A DNA stretch of 64,000 nucleotides from Spirulinaceae cyanobacterium SM2_1_0 (GCA_012031265.1 JAAUTY010000005.1:62001-126000); one strand, 5' to 3'; counted from the first letter of the stretch, positions 54,101 to 63,487 are shown. The notes: generated by a model not told the origin, from the sequence alone. A program made the numbers and translations.

Positions 54101-55838
54101 CATCGATCGAGAGCGAGCCATCGGCGATCGCGGCATCAACCGTTTTTCCATCGATGAATTCTAACAGCAGATAGGGCGTGCCATCTCGCAGTTGGTCAGC
54201 ATGGATAAAATCAACAATGTGAGGATGTTTTGAGACCTTAAGCAACGGTTTCAGTTCTTGCTTGAGGCGCTCGACAGTTGAGTAGCGATCACTGACGACC
54301 AACTTGAGCACCTGTGATTTGTCGTAGAGTCCGTTGAATACTTTGTAAGCAACGGCAAAGCTACCAGGCTGACCCAATCGTTCTTCAACACGGTAGTTTT
54401 CGTCAATCACATGACCGACTGGCAAGTTCCTCAGGTCGAGCCGCTTTTGCTCGTCAAGAAACTCCGTGAGTTTGTGAAGGGCTTCGTCGGCGCTAGCGTG
54501 GCGATTTTCGGGTTCCAGAGCGCAGAGTTTTTGCAACCAGCTATCGAAGCTTGCCGCGAGATTGGGGTTAATTTCCGAAGCGGGCTTAGGAAAGATCGCA
54601 TGACAATCATCCAACTCCTCAACATCTCGAAAAGCCGGTTTGCCGACGAGTAATTCATAGAAAATTGCACCGGCTGCAAACAGATCGGATTTTTGGCTGG
54701 CGCGACCAGGATTGTTGTGGACTTCGGGGGCTTGATAAATGGCGTCGGCTTCAAGATACGCCGCAATCTCACCGGCGATCGTCCCTTGGCGATGACCGAT
54801 GCGCGCATAGTCGAATTTGGTCAGTAGCGTGCGGCCGCTGTCGTCTACAAGAATCGTGTCGGGAGTAAGGTTGCGGTGAATAATGTCGTGACGATGGAGA
54901 TGGCGGAGGGCGTCTAAAATCTCCTCAATAATGCGGCGCTTGCGATCAAGCTTGAGGCCGCTTTGTCGCCCATATTGACGCAGTGATTGAGCAGAAACGT
55001 CATCCGTGACAATGATCCAACTATCTTCTGATTGTGATTGAAAACAGTGGGTAACGTTGAGAATGTTGGCGTGTTCGGGGAGTTTTCGCAGGGCTAAAAA
55101 AGCCGTGCCGATTAACTGGCGCTCGGCAGCTTGTTCTTCGGGACTAGCGTAGAGGTTGCTGGGATAAACACGCAGACGCACCTTGGCTTCTGCGCCCAGA
55201 ACATTGTGATGAGCGCGATATTCGGTGTAGCGATCGCTCCGATCCAGCTCTTTGATAACCTGCCACTCGCCATAACAGGGGCTGCGTTTAGGAGCCGCTT
55301 TGCCACAGATCGCCCGCCGCACGAGGGGCTTCAATTCACGAATATCCTGGAGGCGGCCCTGGGGAATGAAATCGCGGCGGTTGAAGTGGTCGGCGCAGCG
55401 ATCGCGAGCGTAGATCACGTAAGGTCGATCGAGACCCTGCGCGTCATCCAAGCTGGCATCGTCCGCCATCATCATCACGGCAGGGTGAACATGGACTTTG
55501 TGGAGCGGGCGGGTGCGATCGAGATCGCTGATCGTGCTGCTCAGAGCTTTGGCGTTCGCCCGGAGTTTGGCAACAGGCGAGTGGAAAGGCTCGCGACGAT
55601 CGGGATACCAGCGCGAGCCACTCACCTCGACATGACCGCGAGTGCCTTTGACATCAACGACAAAAACGCATTGCGGGCCGATGATCACCATATCAATCTC
55701 GAAGACTTCGCGCTCGTTGCGGCGGATTTCGAGGTTATGGATAATCTCAAACTCGTCGGATAGGTTGCCCTTTAAATAGAGAATGGCATCACTCTCGGCT
55801 TCATTTTCAGGTTTAGCAATAGGATGTACTTTAGCCAT
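51180..55838 (-). CDS. NERD-pseudokinase-kinase-PglZ fusion (PglW-PglZ-like)
   Basis: 1552 residues. NERD domain (about 11-130; F-E-I-D-M-V-I-I-G and V-V-D-V-K-G-T). Kinase-like domain 1 (195-462) has H-R-N instead of HRD (321-323) and D-Y-A instead of DFG (343-345), so it is a pseudokinase. Kinase domain 2 (482-735) keeps Lys 512 (V-L-K-L-V), H-Q-D (602-604) with K-P-E-N, and D-F-N (621-623), and looks active. A P/E-rich linker (737-800) and an unassigned region (820-1130) precede the PglZ alkaline-phosphatase-like domain (about 1183-1420): V-V-V-D-G-L-G, S-D-H-G and G-P-H-G-G-L-F-P-E-E. NERD plus Ser/Thr kinase is the PglW layout. GGAGG lies six bases before ATG 55838, and the gene overlaps brxC by 8 bp. 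Seen in cyanobacteria as a fusion here; rarity elsewhere not checked. Confidence 0.88.
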   Translation of the reverse strand: MAKVHPIAKPENEAESDAILYLKGNLSDEFEIIHNLEIRRNEREVFEIDMVIIGPQCVFVVDVKGTRGHVEVSGSRWYPDRREPFHSPVAKLRANAKALSSTISDLDRTRPLHKVHVHPAVMMMADDASLDDAQGLDRPYVIYARDRCADHFNRRDFIPQGRLQDIRELKPLVRRAICGKAAPKRSPCYGEWQVIKELDRSDRYTEYRAHHNVLGAEAKVRLRVYPSNLYASPEEQAAERQLIGTAFLALRKLPEHANILNVTHCFQSQSEDSWIIVTDDVSAQSLRQYGRQSGLKLDRKRRIIEEILDALRHLHRHDIIHRNLTPDTILVDDSGRTLLTKFDYARIGHRQGTIAGEIAAYLEADAIYQAPEVHNNPGRASQKSDLFAAGAIFYELLVGKPAFRDVEELDDCHAIFPKPASEINPNLAASFDSWLQKLCALEPENRHASADEALHKLTEFLDEQKRLDLRNLPVGHVIDENYRVEERLGQPGSFAVAYKVFNGLYDKSQVLKLVVSDRYSTVERLKQELKPLLKVSKHPHIVDFIHADQLRDGTPYLLLEFIDGKTVDAAIADGSLSIDDSIRIAQQTAAGLAHIHDHGIYHQDIKPENLFLTEQGVKIIDFNIAISDDSDYDESAGTRRYMPPKFKVRNASKSGKIDRDLYALSLTVYECVTGRYPFDAPEPPRNQLAPDPRQFVENPDELSEALVAVMLKAIAPKRADRFANAEAFLDALEASQAPAIAPEPQPAPVPILDIEPKPEPQPTPVAEPEPEPTPEPAPVLNTQPTPQPVVSAPPTPTRDRQASRQDDRTSLFSYLTHQPPAKPDPDRPIVLDPSGVYPIPSGYIAIRSEVEFLEKFDRSNSPYWIAGQRPCEWAAAWLHARKRSDFETLEAPRAAIADDLGDDLIPDTWNDEQILALASALARYPDRPVARLLADLSDSDPALWLAEPSPEQLATWLTLQLPEDARPLEQAWYRQHAHHPLVPYYQPATKLDTLRRWLGIAAPPIPDLGSYPLPVPDCLSQEFDTYWRDRFYRTGFSDLDPLNLAQLPGADRIAAQACQVLLTRPQWITRDRQTKLRAYLSPDQKRDLQRHQAPPQPAPLSPDADPDTALAWATQQYLPYRRWEIAVQQAPMDERQSDRLAESFADWLFQNYPALTHEPVDRSRLNYSVGSLVRDQSQSHPILWVVVDGLGWLDHQELLDHLTQSGQLQLTDDLAPRFSILPTKTEYAKWSLYAQQLPNHSTWTGDVAKGFDYPKGRRYSDRQVRQLHKDLACKKYAIYCWDTVELDELYHSHNDWQSLDLVKRSHVLEGIVKSIDHCFNQYPEPERLQVIIASDHGQMLGKTPQISPPPEAQECKGRMILGCTEAPGFVYLDPQRFGLPHDISVIKGCGYLNAYTYATDRSAIGPHGGLFPEEVVVGVSVLSRQVQRLPVFITVTGTGKPRARGELTVTINNTNPVALSDLALQIEELPAFRTGQPLADRIPAHQSWSTKLSLEQCPELPIGHDSKQLRLSGRLSFCYPGDRPAKTELSAESAITIEQIFSSGIENLDDFL

Positions 55839-58800
55839 CGGCTACCTCCGTCGTTTTGCCGAGGTATTGTTTGAGTTCGGTGTAAAGCTCCTCGCGCTGG
55901 ACGCGGTGCAGTTGTTGGAACAGTAGGCGAATTTGGCTGGCTTTGTCTTTGGCTTGTTCGTCCTGGCAGAGATCGATCACTCGCTCCAGGGTGCCTCTCA
56001 GTTCTGTGGTGAGATAGTCTTGATGCTGGCTCTGCTGCTGGTGAATTGTTTTGAGTAGTTCGATGGCGATCGCCAGCTTCTCGTGGTCATTGCTGGTGCG
56101 GTAAATTCTAGAAGCTTCTTGACCGAGTGTTTTGATCCAGGCATCAGCCGCTTGGCGCTTCTGCTCGTAGAGTTGCTGATTGGTTGTGTCGATCTCTTTG
56201 AGTTTGGCCGTGTAGATGTCTTCGAGGTCGGGGGAGCAGTCGGGGAGATTTTTGTGCCAGCGGGTGAGGCGATCGCGCAACTCCTGGCATTTTTCCAGCG
56301 TGGTTGGTGCGGTGCTGTCGAGCAGTTGGTAGAGGTCGAGGACGCGCTCGGCGTCTGCGCTCAGGGTTTGGAAGCGCTCGGCGAGTGGCGAATCCTTGTA
56401 GACATCCTCTCGCTTGAGGAGTTTCTTTTGCAGGTTTTTGGCGCTGCGGGTGTCGCTGACTTGGTCAAGTTCTTGCTCGAACTGGATCAGTGCTTGCTCA
56501 AAGGTTTGCTGTGTGTCCGCGAGTTTTTGGCGGATCTCGGCGAGGGCGGCTTGACCGCGATCGCAGTCGTGCAACGACACCTGCTCGAGCAAGTCGCGGA
56601 TCTCTTGACACTGGACGATGCTGCGGCATTGGCGGCTGCGGGTGGCGAGATCGGCGAGGGTGTTCAGGTCGGCGAGGCGGTGGCGAATCGGATCGCCGAG
56701 GGTCTGGTAGGCCTCGAGCTGGCTGGAGCCTTGGAAGATGTAGGCTTTGCCGTTGTAGTCGAGTTGGAGTTGGGTGAGGGCGTCGAGGGCGGTGACTTGA
56801 GCGAGGCGATCGCGCCAGTCCTGCAACTGCCGCTGGTAGCCTGCGATTTTGGTTTGGAGGTCTTGTTGGATGGCGGCGATTTCTTTTTGGTAGGGGTCGG
56901 GGTTGTGGAGCTGGGCGCGGCGCTGCTCGATGTCGGCGAGGGCATCGTCGCAGAGTTGCAGTGTGTTGAGCTTTTTGCTGGCTTTGTAGGCGCGGATCGC
57001 CTGCATGGTTTGCTTGTCTGCGGCGTCGCGTTTGCCCTGTTCGATTTGCCGCTCAATCTCCTCGCGACGAGCCGCGAGATCCGCTAGGGTGCGCTCGAGC
57101 TGGTCGCGGAGGTCAGCGAAATCGTCGTCGTTGACGAGGTCGCGAGCCGAGTTGAGGCGCTGTTGTTGGGTGTTGCAGTCGTTGAGGCTGCTGACGGTGC
57201 GATCGCAAATTTGCCCGAAGCGCTGGGCGAGCAGCGATCGCCCTTCGGTCTGTTTCGCTTGCAGTTTCTCGCCATAAGAATTAGCAAGTTCAGTATTATC
57301 CGTCTCAGGCAAGTCTAGATCGGCAAGTTCTTGATAAACCTTGAAGATTTCCGGCATTTTCCCAAAGGGCAGATCGCGGATGCGCTGGATTTTTTGTTGG
57401 GCGATATTGAGAACTTCTAGGAAGGGGTTGATGCCGGATGGCGGCGGTTCGCGATCGCGATCGCCGTCAGTGGGGTTAACGATCGTTTTGTCGAGTTTGG
57501 CTTGGAGCTGTTTGAGGCGATCGCCATAGCTGGGCTCCGTGTAGCGCCGGCTCTGCGTGGTGATGACCTTAACCAATTCCAGTGCTTGTTCTGTGGAGGT
57601 CGCGCTATCCGCTTGGCTTTCCCAGGCATCGACTTGATCGAGCAGTTCGCGGTGATTCAGATCGAGGTCTTGGCGGATTTTTTGGACTTCGCTGGCGGCC
57701 GGGCTGTCGGCGGGGATTTTCGCGCTCAGGGGGTCGATTTGCTGACAGGCCTTGGCGTAGTCCTGTTGGGTGAAGTAGTTGGGGAGTTGAGCGGCCTGAC
57801 GGATTTGGGTTAGATCCTGCTCAATTTGTTCAGCTTGGCGGAAGCCCTGGCGGCAGCGCTGGGCGACTTGTTGGGCGTAGTTGAGGCTGGTGGCGAGGTC
57901 GTCGGGGAGGCTGGCGGTGGCTGTCACTTGCTCAAGGGCAACTTGCAAGTCTCGGAGATAAGCATTGCAGGCATCGAGGTCGGGGAGGCTGTCGCTGCGC
58001 TCGCTGAGTTGGTCGATGCTGTTGCGGATGCGGTTGAGGACACTAGTTTGGGCGGTGGTCTGGCGATCGCGCTGCTCCGGACTCGGCCGCACACTGACGA
58101 CCTCGGCGCGCATCTCGATCGGAGGCAGTTGCGCCTGCAAGGTGGGGTAGACGGCGAGCAAGTTGGCGAGGGGCGCGGGATCGGGCAGGGCTTCGGCCTT
58201 TTCAACTGGCTTGAACCACTGGCGGATTTTGTTGAGTTCGGCGGCGATCGCGTCGCGATTGGCTTCGGCATCGAGCCGCTCGGAGGTCTCGGTCTCGCTG
58301 GGTTCGCGGGCGAGGAAGCGGTTGAGGGCGTCGTGGTAGGCCTCGGCCTCGGGGAAGCTGGCCGGGAACGGGGGCGACGGCGGCAGAACCGGGCGCTGGC
58401 GGCGGATCAGGCTGGCTTTGTGCGCGAGTATCCAGGTGCGGACGAAATCGACGGGCTTGCCGAGGATGTCGGTTTTGGCCCATACAGGGAGCGCTTGGGT
58501 GGCGATCGTAACCTTTTCGCCGCGCCTGAATTTGATTTGGGGCGGGCCTTTGAGGGCGACTTCGCGGTGGCGATCGGCTAGCCAGGCGGCGAGCAGGACG
58601 GTGAAGGTGTATTCGTTGTAGCCGTAGGGCGGGCTGCTGAGGCGCTGCCAGAGTCTGGCGAGGGGGATGGTTTTCTGCCTCGCCGTTGAGGTCAGCGAGG
58701 CGGGAGAGTTCGGCCCAGGCGTCGCGGACTGCTTCTTGCTGGGGCTCCTGGAAGCGGTAGCGGTCGGAGGTCTTGTGGAAGAGTCGCCAGGTGGAGCAGA

Positions 58801-61257
58801 AGACTTGATCGAGGATCGTCTGGTACGACCGATCGGGCAAGCTGTGGGTGGGGAGTTCGCCCGCGAAGAGTTGGCGGGCAATGAAACCGGTCACCTTGGA
58901 ACCCGTGTTGTGACCGGAGCCCATCTGGCTCATACCGCCGACGGGGGGCACGAAGGGGTAGAGTTCGGTGAGGAGGGCGCTGATGTAGCGGGCGGGGTTG
59001 TGTTGTTCTTGGGCGGGGACTTTCGCTTGGACGCGGCAGTGGTGGGTGCAGTTTTCTGGCTGGACGAGGCGCTGGAGGGTGGTGTCGAGTTCGCCGCGCC
59101 AGCGTTTGAGGAGTTGTTGGTAGGCTTCGCCCCAGAGGCGGCGATCGCCCGGGTCTTTTTTCTGAAGCAGTTGGATCTTGCAGAGCAGGTTGCCGAGGGG
59201 GCCGACTTCTTCGGTGGGAATGGCGGCGACGAGATGATTTTTGAGGGGGGAGTGGGCTAATTTTTCCTCAATGCTGTGGCGCAAGTCTTGCAGTTCGGCT
59301 TGGTCGGTCGCGAGGACATAGGCGAGCAGGCCGCGACTCTCGAGGGATTTCAGTTCAGTATCGCTTTGCAGTTTGGACAGGAACTCACTAATGCTGTAAA
59401 AACGCTGTTCAAATTGCCAATCGTCATAGGCAAGTTGCCGCTCGCTGATGAAGGGTTCGGCGGCGAGGCGCTCGCTCTTGAGATACTGACTGACGCGACC
59501 CTGACAGTATTGCACGAGGCGCTCGAACAGGTCGCTAGGCTCGGGCTGGTTGACTAACTCGCTAAATTCCTCGTCGATCGCTTTTTCGAGTTCGTTGGGA
59601 TTGATGCCCTCGAAGAAAGCGTAAGTTTTCGTTGCTTTTTGGTAGTAAATAATCTGGCGATTTTCCTCGAGGCTCTTGAGGGCAGCATCGAGGCGGGAGC
59701 GGGAGAGGCCGGTGAGGGCGGCGAGGATTTCTTGGTGGTTTTGGGTATCTTTTTGGCAAGCTTGCCTTCGCTGTGGTGGTAGAGGAAAAGGGCTTGGGCA
59801 ACGGTTAGCTCATCGGGATTATCGGCGTTTTCTAGTTGGGCGAAGGAGCGGTGATGGATGGAGTCATCGGGAATTTTGATAAAAGCCTTAACGAGCTTGA
59901 CGGGATAGAAATAGTTCAGCTTGCCATTGATTTCGATGTCCTCATCGAGGAAGGGAACGAGGTGATTGCCGAGAAATTGGATGACGCTGCGATCTTGCGT
60001 CAAGGGGAGATTGGCGAGCAGGCCTGCGGTGATGGGGTGTAAGGGGAAGCAACCCAGGGCGAGATGGGTGTGGAATTGGTCAAATGGCCAGCCGCGTTCG
60101 CGATAGGTCCTGAGGTGCGATTCGTAGGCGCTGCGGGCTTCGGCGCGGAGGGTGTCGCTCCATTTTTGCTGGAAGGCTGGCCAGGGGGCGGGTTGGGCGC
60201 GGATCAGGCTGTCGAGGACGAGTTCGAGGCTGGAAACGGGTTCGTATTTGCAATCTTGGAGGCGCGAGGTGATTTTGCCGTAGCGATCGCCTGCGGTAGC
60301 GCTGACATCTCTTCTTTTGCCAGGATCGATCTGGGTAAAGCTGAGCAGGGCAATTTTGCTGGGGTTATTTTTGCAGACGTTGGTGATGTTTTGTAGGGCA
60401 GTGCCGCCCGCAGCTTCTTCGTCGGCGATCCAGGTTTGTAGGTAGTAGTTGAGTTCGTCGAAGAGGATGAGGATGCCCTGGAAGCGGGGAGCGTCGCCGC
60501 GACAGAGCTGGTGGATTAGGTCGGTGAGGATTTTTTCAATATCGATGCTGTCTTGGAAGTCGATCGGGAAGCCGTTGTTGAATGCGCGGGAGAGGTCGCG
60601 GACGGTGCGGATGGCGCTGGTGTCGGCGTTGCGGAGCAGCTCGAGCAGACCGGGGAGGTCGCCGCCGGGGGCGTTGTTTTGCGCGAGCCAGGTGTTGGCG
60701 CGCGCGACTTGCTCGGGGCTGAGGCTGGTGAGGTATTGCTGGGGCGGCTCGCAGATGTTGACGGCGGCGGCGTCGGGGACGCCGGCTTGCTCGAGAGCGT
60801 GGAGGGTGGCTTGCAGGAAGTTTTTGCGGAGGTCACCGCCGCGATCGCCACTGATACAAATGACCAGATGCTGGCGATCGCTATAGGCCCGTAAGCCTTC
60901 GACTAGACCAGGATTGCGGCTGGCAACGGCGCTCTCGACCTGGTGGAGGATACCCTGGACTTCGGGGGAGTCGCCAGGTTGAGCAAAGTAGTTGGCGACG
61001 GCGATCGCGAAGTGCGATTTGCCTTTGCCGTAGCCCTGGATCATCAGGTGGACATTGGGGCTGGTGACGCTGTGATAGCTGCGGCGCAGGCTGTCGAGGA
61101 TGCCAGCGGTGGAGTCAGTCTGCTTTTCGTGGATGTAGTTAAAGATGAAGCCTTCGCAGAGTTCGCGGTTGGTCTCGGGCTCGTCAAGCATCAAGAAGTT
61201 GACGGAGCTGCGGAGGATGCCTTTTTGGTTGACTTCGATCAGGTCGCGGAGGAGCAT
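55831..61257 (-). CDS. brxC: BrxC/PglY-type BREX ATPase, two apparent compensating frameshifts
   Basis: About 1808 residues if both shifts are corrected. The first frame (61257 to about 59752) holds the P-loop ATPase: Walker A G-Y-G-K-G-K-S (75-81), Walker B L-I-L-F-D-E (263-268) and the BrxC-like D-P-G-K-R-R. Near 59750-59754 (a run of five A in the coding strand) sense continues in the -1 frame (K-D-T-Q-N-H-Q-E-I-L-A-A-L-T). Near 58665-58690 sense returns to the original frame (K-T-I-P-L-A-R-L-W-Q-R-L). The shifts cancel, and the intervening ~1.07 kb is clearly protein-like. The C-terminal 1000 residues are mostly coiled coil. BrxC is the central ATPase of BREX. Either assembly errors or real indels; see findings. 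Neighbours: BrxF-like gene 48 bp upstream, PglZ fusion overlapping by 8 bp. Confidence 0.85.
58665..58690 (-). other. Apparent frameshift point 2 in brxC
   Basis: Coding strand passes from ...CTCAACGGCGAGG to CAGAAAACCATC..., with sense shifting back by one base to the frame used before point 1. Removing one base around the GGCGAGGCAG stretch restores continuity. Confidence 0.65.
59750..59754 (-). other. Apparent -1 frameshift point 1 in brxC
   Basis: Coding strand reads GCC-AAA-AAG-ATA in the upstream frame, with meaningful sequence resuming in the -1 frame. A missing A in the run would restore one frame. The heptamer C-AAA-AAG differs from the efficient bacterial slippery site A-AAA-AAG at the first base. 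Confidence 0.7.
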
Positions 61258-61305
61258 AGCCGTGATTTGGAGTAGGGTGAGGGTTGGGCGGGGGTCGGCG
61301 GCAGC

Positions 61306-61743
61306 TTAGGCGAATGCTAAGCGGCGCTGGGCGGGCCAGTCTTTGGGGGCGAGGGCGGGTGGCAGGACGATCCAGAGGCGGCAGGGGAGTTTGCGGGTTT
61401 GCTGGAGGTTGCTCCAGAGGAGTTTGAGGTTGCCACCACTGGGGCGGACGCGCAGGTAGGTGAGCAGCCAGTCGAAGTCTTCGAGCAGGATCAGGGGACG
61501 GGTGGTGCGATCGCACATCGCTTTCAAGGCGGCGAGTTCGCGATCGAGGTAGGCATCGAGGTTAAGGAATTTGCTGCCGGAGTCGAGCCGCTGGAGGAGG
61601 TCGTCGCGGTAGCTAAGGCGATCGCCATTGACATAGCTGGCGAGCTTATTCAGCTCAAGGTCGCGGGGCGCATCCCAGAGCAGCAGGTGGATTTGGTTGG
61701 CGGGTTCGGCGCGGTGGAGTTCGGGCAGGGGGGTAGGGAGCAT
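61306..61743 (-). CDS. Small BrxF-like protein of the BREX locus
   Basis: 145 residues from ATG 61743. Alternating hydrophobic strands (I-H-L-L-L-W-D-A-P, R-P-L-I-L-L-E-D-F-D-W-L-L and C-R-L-W-I-V-L-P-P) suggest a small P-loop-like fold with a Walker-B-like L-I-L-L-E-D, but no Walker A is visible. Size and place before brxC recall BrxF of type 3 BREX; this is tentative. Stop-to-start gaps are 48 bp to brxC and 19 bp to the DUF4007 gene upstream, so it is in the same operon. Confidence 0.6.
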   Translation of the reverse strand: MLPTPLPELHRAEPANQIHLLLWDAPRDLELNKLASYVNGDRLSYRDDLLQRLDSGSKFLNLDAYLDRELAALKAMCDRTTRPLILLEDFDWLLTYLRVRPSGGNLKLLWSNLQQTRKLPCRLWIVLPPALAPKDWPAQRRLAFA

Positions 61744-61762
61744 TATGGGACTCCGGTACGGT

Positions 61763-62587
61763 TTAGGCTTGGTAGGCTTGGTCGAGCAGCTCGAGAGGGT
61801 CGCTCCAGCGGGGGACGATCTGGCTGGGCGAGTCGCGGCTGAGTTGTGCGATCGGGCCGCGGGTTTCGAGGTCGTTGAGGTGGGGCTGGATTTGTTCGGG
61901 CCATAGGCTGAGGATGGGGGCGATGCCGTAGGGTTGGTTGAGGATGGTTTCGGTGAGTTGGCAGGTTTGGCCGGGGTAGTCGCGCTGCCAGAGTTTGGCG
62001 AGGAAGTAGCCGATCAGGTATGGGTTGGGGAGGCTGGGGTTTTGGGTGGAGTAGCTGTTGCCGCTGAAGGTGAGGTATTGGCAACCTTTGAGGGCTTGGG
62101 GCTCGGTGTAGGCGCGCAGGAGATATTTGAAGTTTTTGGCGAGCAGTTTGGGGCTGTCATCGAAAATGTCGCTGCTAGCTTGGGTGAGTTGGTCGGCGGT
62201 GAAGTCGGTGTGGCGGGGGGCGAAGTCGTAGACGAACCAGGTCCAGCCGCCCCAGTCGGCGGGATCGTCGGGGGGCTGGGCGAGGCTGTTGCTACCGAAG
62301 CTGAGGTAGAAGTGCATCAGCCAGTCGGTGATGAGGGAGTCAAGATAAGGATCGTGACGCAGGACGATTTCGCCTTCGGGGCTGAGGCGTTTGTTGGCGA
62401 TGAGACCAGCGCGGGCAGCCCAGCTTTGTACCGGCCCAATTTTCCTATTCCCCAGCCCTGTTCGCACTAGCAAATTATCGGGTGAGTCTTTCAGCCCTAC
62501 TTCGCTAGATGCTGCATTCAGCACTTTACGCACATCCTCTTTCTTGAGGGCGAATGTCGTGTGAAAACCTAGCTGTAGCTTTGGCAT
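61763..62587 (-). CDS. DUF4007 family protein, copy A
   Basis: 274 residues. DUF4007 pattern: F-H-T-T-F-A-L-K-K-E-D-V-R-K-V-L-N, V-R-T-G-L-G-N-R-K-I, L-S-P-E-G-E-I-V-L-R-H-D-P, then W-L-M-H-F-Y-L-S-F and the C-terminal W-S-D-P-L-E-L-L-D-Q-A-Y-Q-A. The family travels with PAPS-reductase-like DndC/BrxP proteins; a DNA-binding helix-turn-helix is likely in the C-terminal half (inference). A paralogue follows upstream in the transcript (62639-63487). The two are about 55-60 percent identical in protein by eye, much higher in the C-terminal third. GC-rich like the host. Confidence 0.85.
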   Translation of the reverse strand: MPKLQLGFHTTFALKKEDVRKVLNAASSEVGLKDSPDNLLVRTGLGNRKIGPVQSWAARAGLIANKRLSPEGEIVLRHDPYLDSLITDWLMHFYLSFGSNSLAQPPDDPADWGGWTWFVYDFAPRHTDFTADQLTQASSDIFDDSPKLLAKNFKYLLRAYTEPQALKGCQYLTFSGNSYSTQNPSLPNPYLIGYFLAKLWQRDYPGQTCQLTETILNQPYGIAPILSLWPEQIQPHLNDLETRGPIAQLSRDSPSQIVPRWSDPLELLDQAYQA

Positions 62588-62895
62588 GGGACTAGGGACA
62601 GTGAGTTAAGGGTTGTTCAGACAAAACCAGTTCAAAAATTAGGCTTGGTAGGCTTGGTCGAGCAGCTCGAGGGGGTCGCTCCAGCGGGGGATGATCTGAA
62701 AGGGGGAAACTTCGCGGCGCTGGCTGATGATGCCGTAGGTTTCGAGTTGGTTGAGGTGGGGTTGGAGTTGGTTGGGGGAGAGGCCGAGGACGGGGGCGAG
62801 GCCGTAGGGTTGGTTGAGGATGGTTTCGGTGAGTTGGGAGGTTTGGCCGGGGTAGTCGCGCTGCCAGAGTTTGGCGAGGCAGTAGCCGATCAGGC
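61763..62895. repeat. Direct repeat: 3' parts of the two DUF4007 genes
   Basis: Segments 61763-62018 and 62639-62895 carry long stretches of near-identical DNA; the 94 bp at 61925-62018 and 62801-62894 differ at only a few positions by eye. Such repeats favour recombination, copy-number change and assembly collapse. Confidence 0.75.
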
Positions 62896-63487
62896 GTGGG
62901 TTGGGGAGGTCGGGGTGTTGCGTAGAGTATTGATCGCCGCTGATAGTAATGTATTGACAACCTTTTAAAGCATGGGGTTCAGTATAGGCTCGCAGGAGAA
63001 TTTTGAAGTTTTTAGTTAAGTTCCTGAGATTATCATCAAAAATAGCGGTACTAGTTTGACCAAGTTCCTCCAAGGTAAAAGTAGTATAACGAGGGACAAA
63101 CTTATAAACAAACCAAGTCCAGCCGCCCCATTCAGCAGGATTAGTTGGGGGTGTAGGCAGCTTTTTATTTCCAGCGCTAAAGTCCTTGTCCCCAAAGCTG
63201 ATATGGAAGTGCATCAGCCAATCAGTAACGAGAGAATTGAGATTAGGGTCATGACGCAAGATAATTTCGCCTTCAGGGCTGAGTTGTCCACCTGAAATCA
63301 GCCCGGAGCGCGTTGCCCAGCTACGAATTGGACTGACTTTCTGGTTGCCTAAACCTGTCCGAAGCTGTAGGTTCTCGTGCGAACCAAGATTGCCCTCTTC
63401 TAGTGCAACGTTGAGCACTTTGAGCACGTCCTCTTTTTTGAGCGCAAAAGTTCCATGGAAACTTATCTTCGGTTTCGGTTTTTGCAT
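62639..63487 (-). CDS. DUF4007 family protein, copy B (AT-rich 5' part, GC-rich 3' part)
   Basis: 282 residues with the same layout as copy A: F-H-G-T-F-A-L-K-K-E-D-V-L-K-V-L-N, L-R-T-G-L-G-N-Q-K-V, L-S-P-E-G-E-I-I-L-R-H-D-P, W-L-M-H-F-H-I-S-F, ending in the identical W-S-D-P-L-E-L-L-D-Q-A-Y-Q-A. DNA coding the first ~175 residues (about 62960-63487) is AT-rich and free of HIP1. The rest is GC-rich and nearly identical to copy A (for example 62801-62894 against 61925-62018). This mosaic points to duplication or conversion between the copies. Next in the transcript is copy A after 51 bp. Confidence 0.85.
   Translation of the reverse strand: MQKPKPKISFHGTFALKKEDVLKVLNVALEEGNLGSHENLQLRTGLGNQKVSPIRSWATRSGLISGGQLSPEGEIILRHDPNLNSLVTDWLMHFHISFGDKDFSAGNKKLPTPPTNPAEWGGWTWFVYKFVPRYTTFTLEELGQTSTAIFDDNLRNLTKNFKILLRAYTEPHALKGCQYITISGDQYSTQHPDLPNPRLIGYCLAKLWQRDYPGQTSQLTETILNQPYGLAPVLGLSPNQLQPHLNQLETYGIISQRREVSPFQIIPRWSDPLELLDQAYQA

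Noticed and set aside
57826-59260. Long plus-strand frames opposite brxC
   Set aside because: Low-complexity G/E/A/V-rich translations antisense to a coiled-coil gene, with no recognisable domain.
1-62900. Numerous GCGATCGC copies resembling a repeat array
   Set aside because: Dispersed HIP1 palindromes, not regularly spaced units with unique spacers, so not a CRISPR array.
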